A DNA stretch of 5,014 bases from Hyphococcus sp. (GTDB lineage Bacteria; Pseudomonadota; Alphaproteobacteria; Caulobacterales; Parvularculaceae). The notes under the pieces were generated by a model. It saw only the letters and a list, made by a program, of their open reading frames with translations. It searched no databases and was not told the origin of the DNA. The stretch is from assembly GCA_021604605.1 (NCBI GenBank), contig BQJH01000227.1:1-5014 (forward strand), in the 5' to 3' direction. The translations under genes were made by a program, and so were the position numbers. How positions within the stretch are numbered: the stretch's first letter is position 1; each line of letters begins with the position of its first letter. This document shows, piece by piece, positions 4,988-5,014 of the stretch.

Positions 4988-5014
4988 ATGGAAGGAAGGA
5001 TGTGCGGAGCAGGG
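4988..5014 (+). CDS. Start of a divergent gene, cut by the right edge
   Basis: ATG at 4988 opens a frame reading MEGRMCGAG to the end of the window. GAGAAGG (4973-4979) lies eight bases upstream as a good Shine-Dalgarno sequence, and a tentative promoter and the dyad operator are placed correctly upstream. Divergent genes sharing a MerR-like operator often include the regulator itself, but the nine visible residues do not resemble the usual MerR N-terminus, so I do not assign it. A second in-frame ATG at 5000 is possible. Confidence 0.4.

Overview
The window looks like chromosomal DNA from an alphaproteobacterium of moderate GC content. The N-terminal anchor shared by the left-hand genes (RRITEHVKAQNW followed by an IVVVGVFIGIQVSNWN-type membrane segment) is, from memory, typical of uncharacterised proteins in marine lineages such as Hyphomonadaceae and Parvularculaceae. 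That placement is an inference from family resemblance only. I see no tRNA, rRNA, CRISPR array, transposase or insertion-sequence ends.

Left region (1-2969, + strand): four tandem paralogues with DUF6090-like character. The first is cut by the window's left edge. Each has a short basic N-terminus, one membrane helix and a roughly 210-residue, mostly helical domain predicted to lie outside the cytoplasm. All three junctions are the same TAATG stop/start overlap, so the genes are almost certainly one translationally coupled operon. At every junction the ribosome binding site can pair with codons 2-3 of the next gene in exactly the same register, with one apparent compensatory base change. Genes 2 and 4 share a nearly identical first 129 bases and then diverge abruptly, which suggests gene conversion or module exchange. 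Genes 1, 2 and 4 carry a cysteine pair; gene 3 has none. The function is unknown.

Middle region (3027-3985, - strand, convergent to the array): a PadR-family repressor gene overlapping by ATGA a gene for a two-helix membrane protein with a DUF1700/HAAS-type N-terminal domain, a known regulatory pairing. The roughly 100-base gap upstream of padR holds two short perfect inverted repeats bracketed by a direct repeat, a plausible autoregulatory region.

Right region (4086-5014): a minus-strand gene for a lipoprotein with a gluzincin-type HELAH...E metallopeptidase motif. Its upstream region has a TTGACT -35, a 19-base spacer and a 7-5-7 dyad beginning inside the -35 box, the layout typical of MerR-family-controlled promoters. 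A divergent gene appears to start at 4988 and runs off the right edge; only nine codons are visible, so its identity is open.

The strongest candidates for something undescribed are the coupled array of anchored paralogues with sequestered ribosome binding sites, and the distorted-spacer operator controlling the lipoprotein peptidase.
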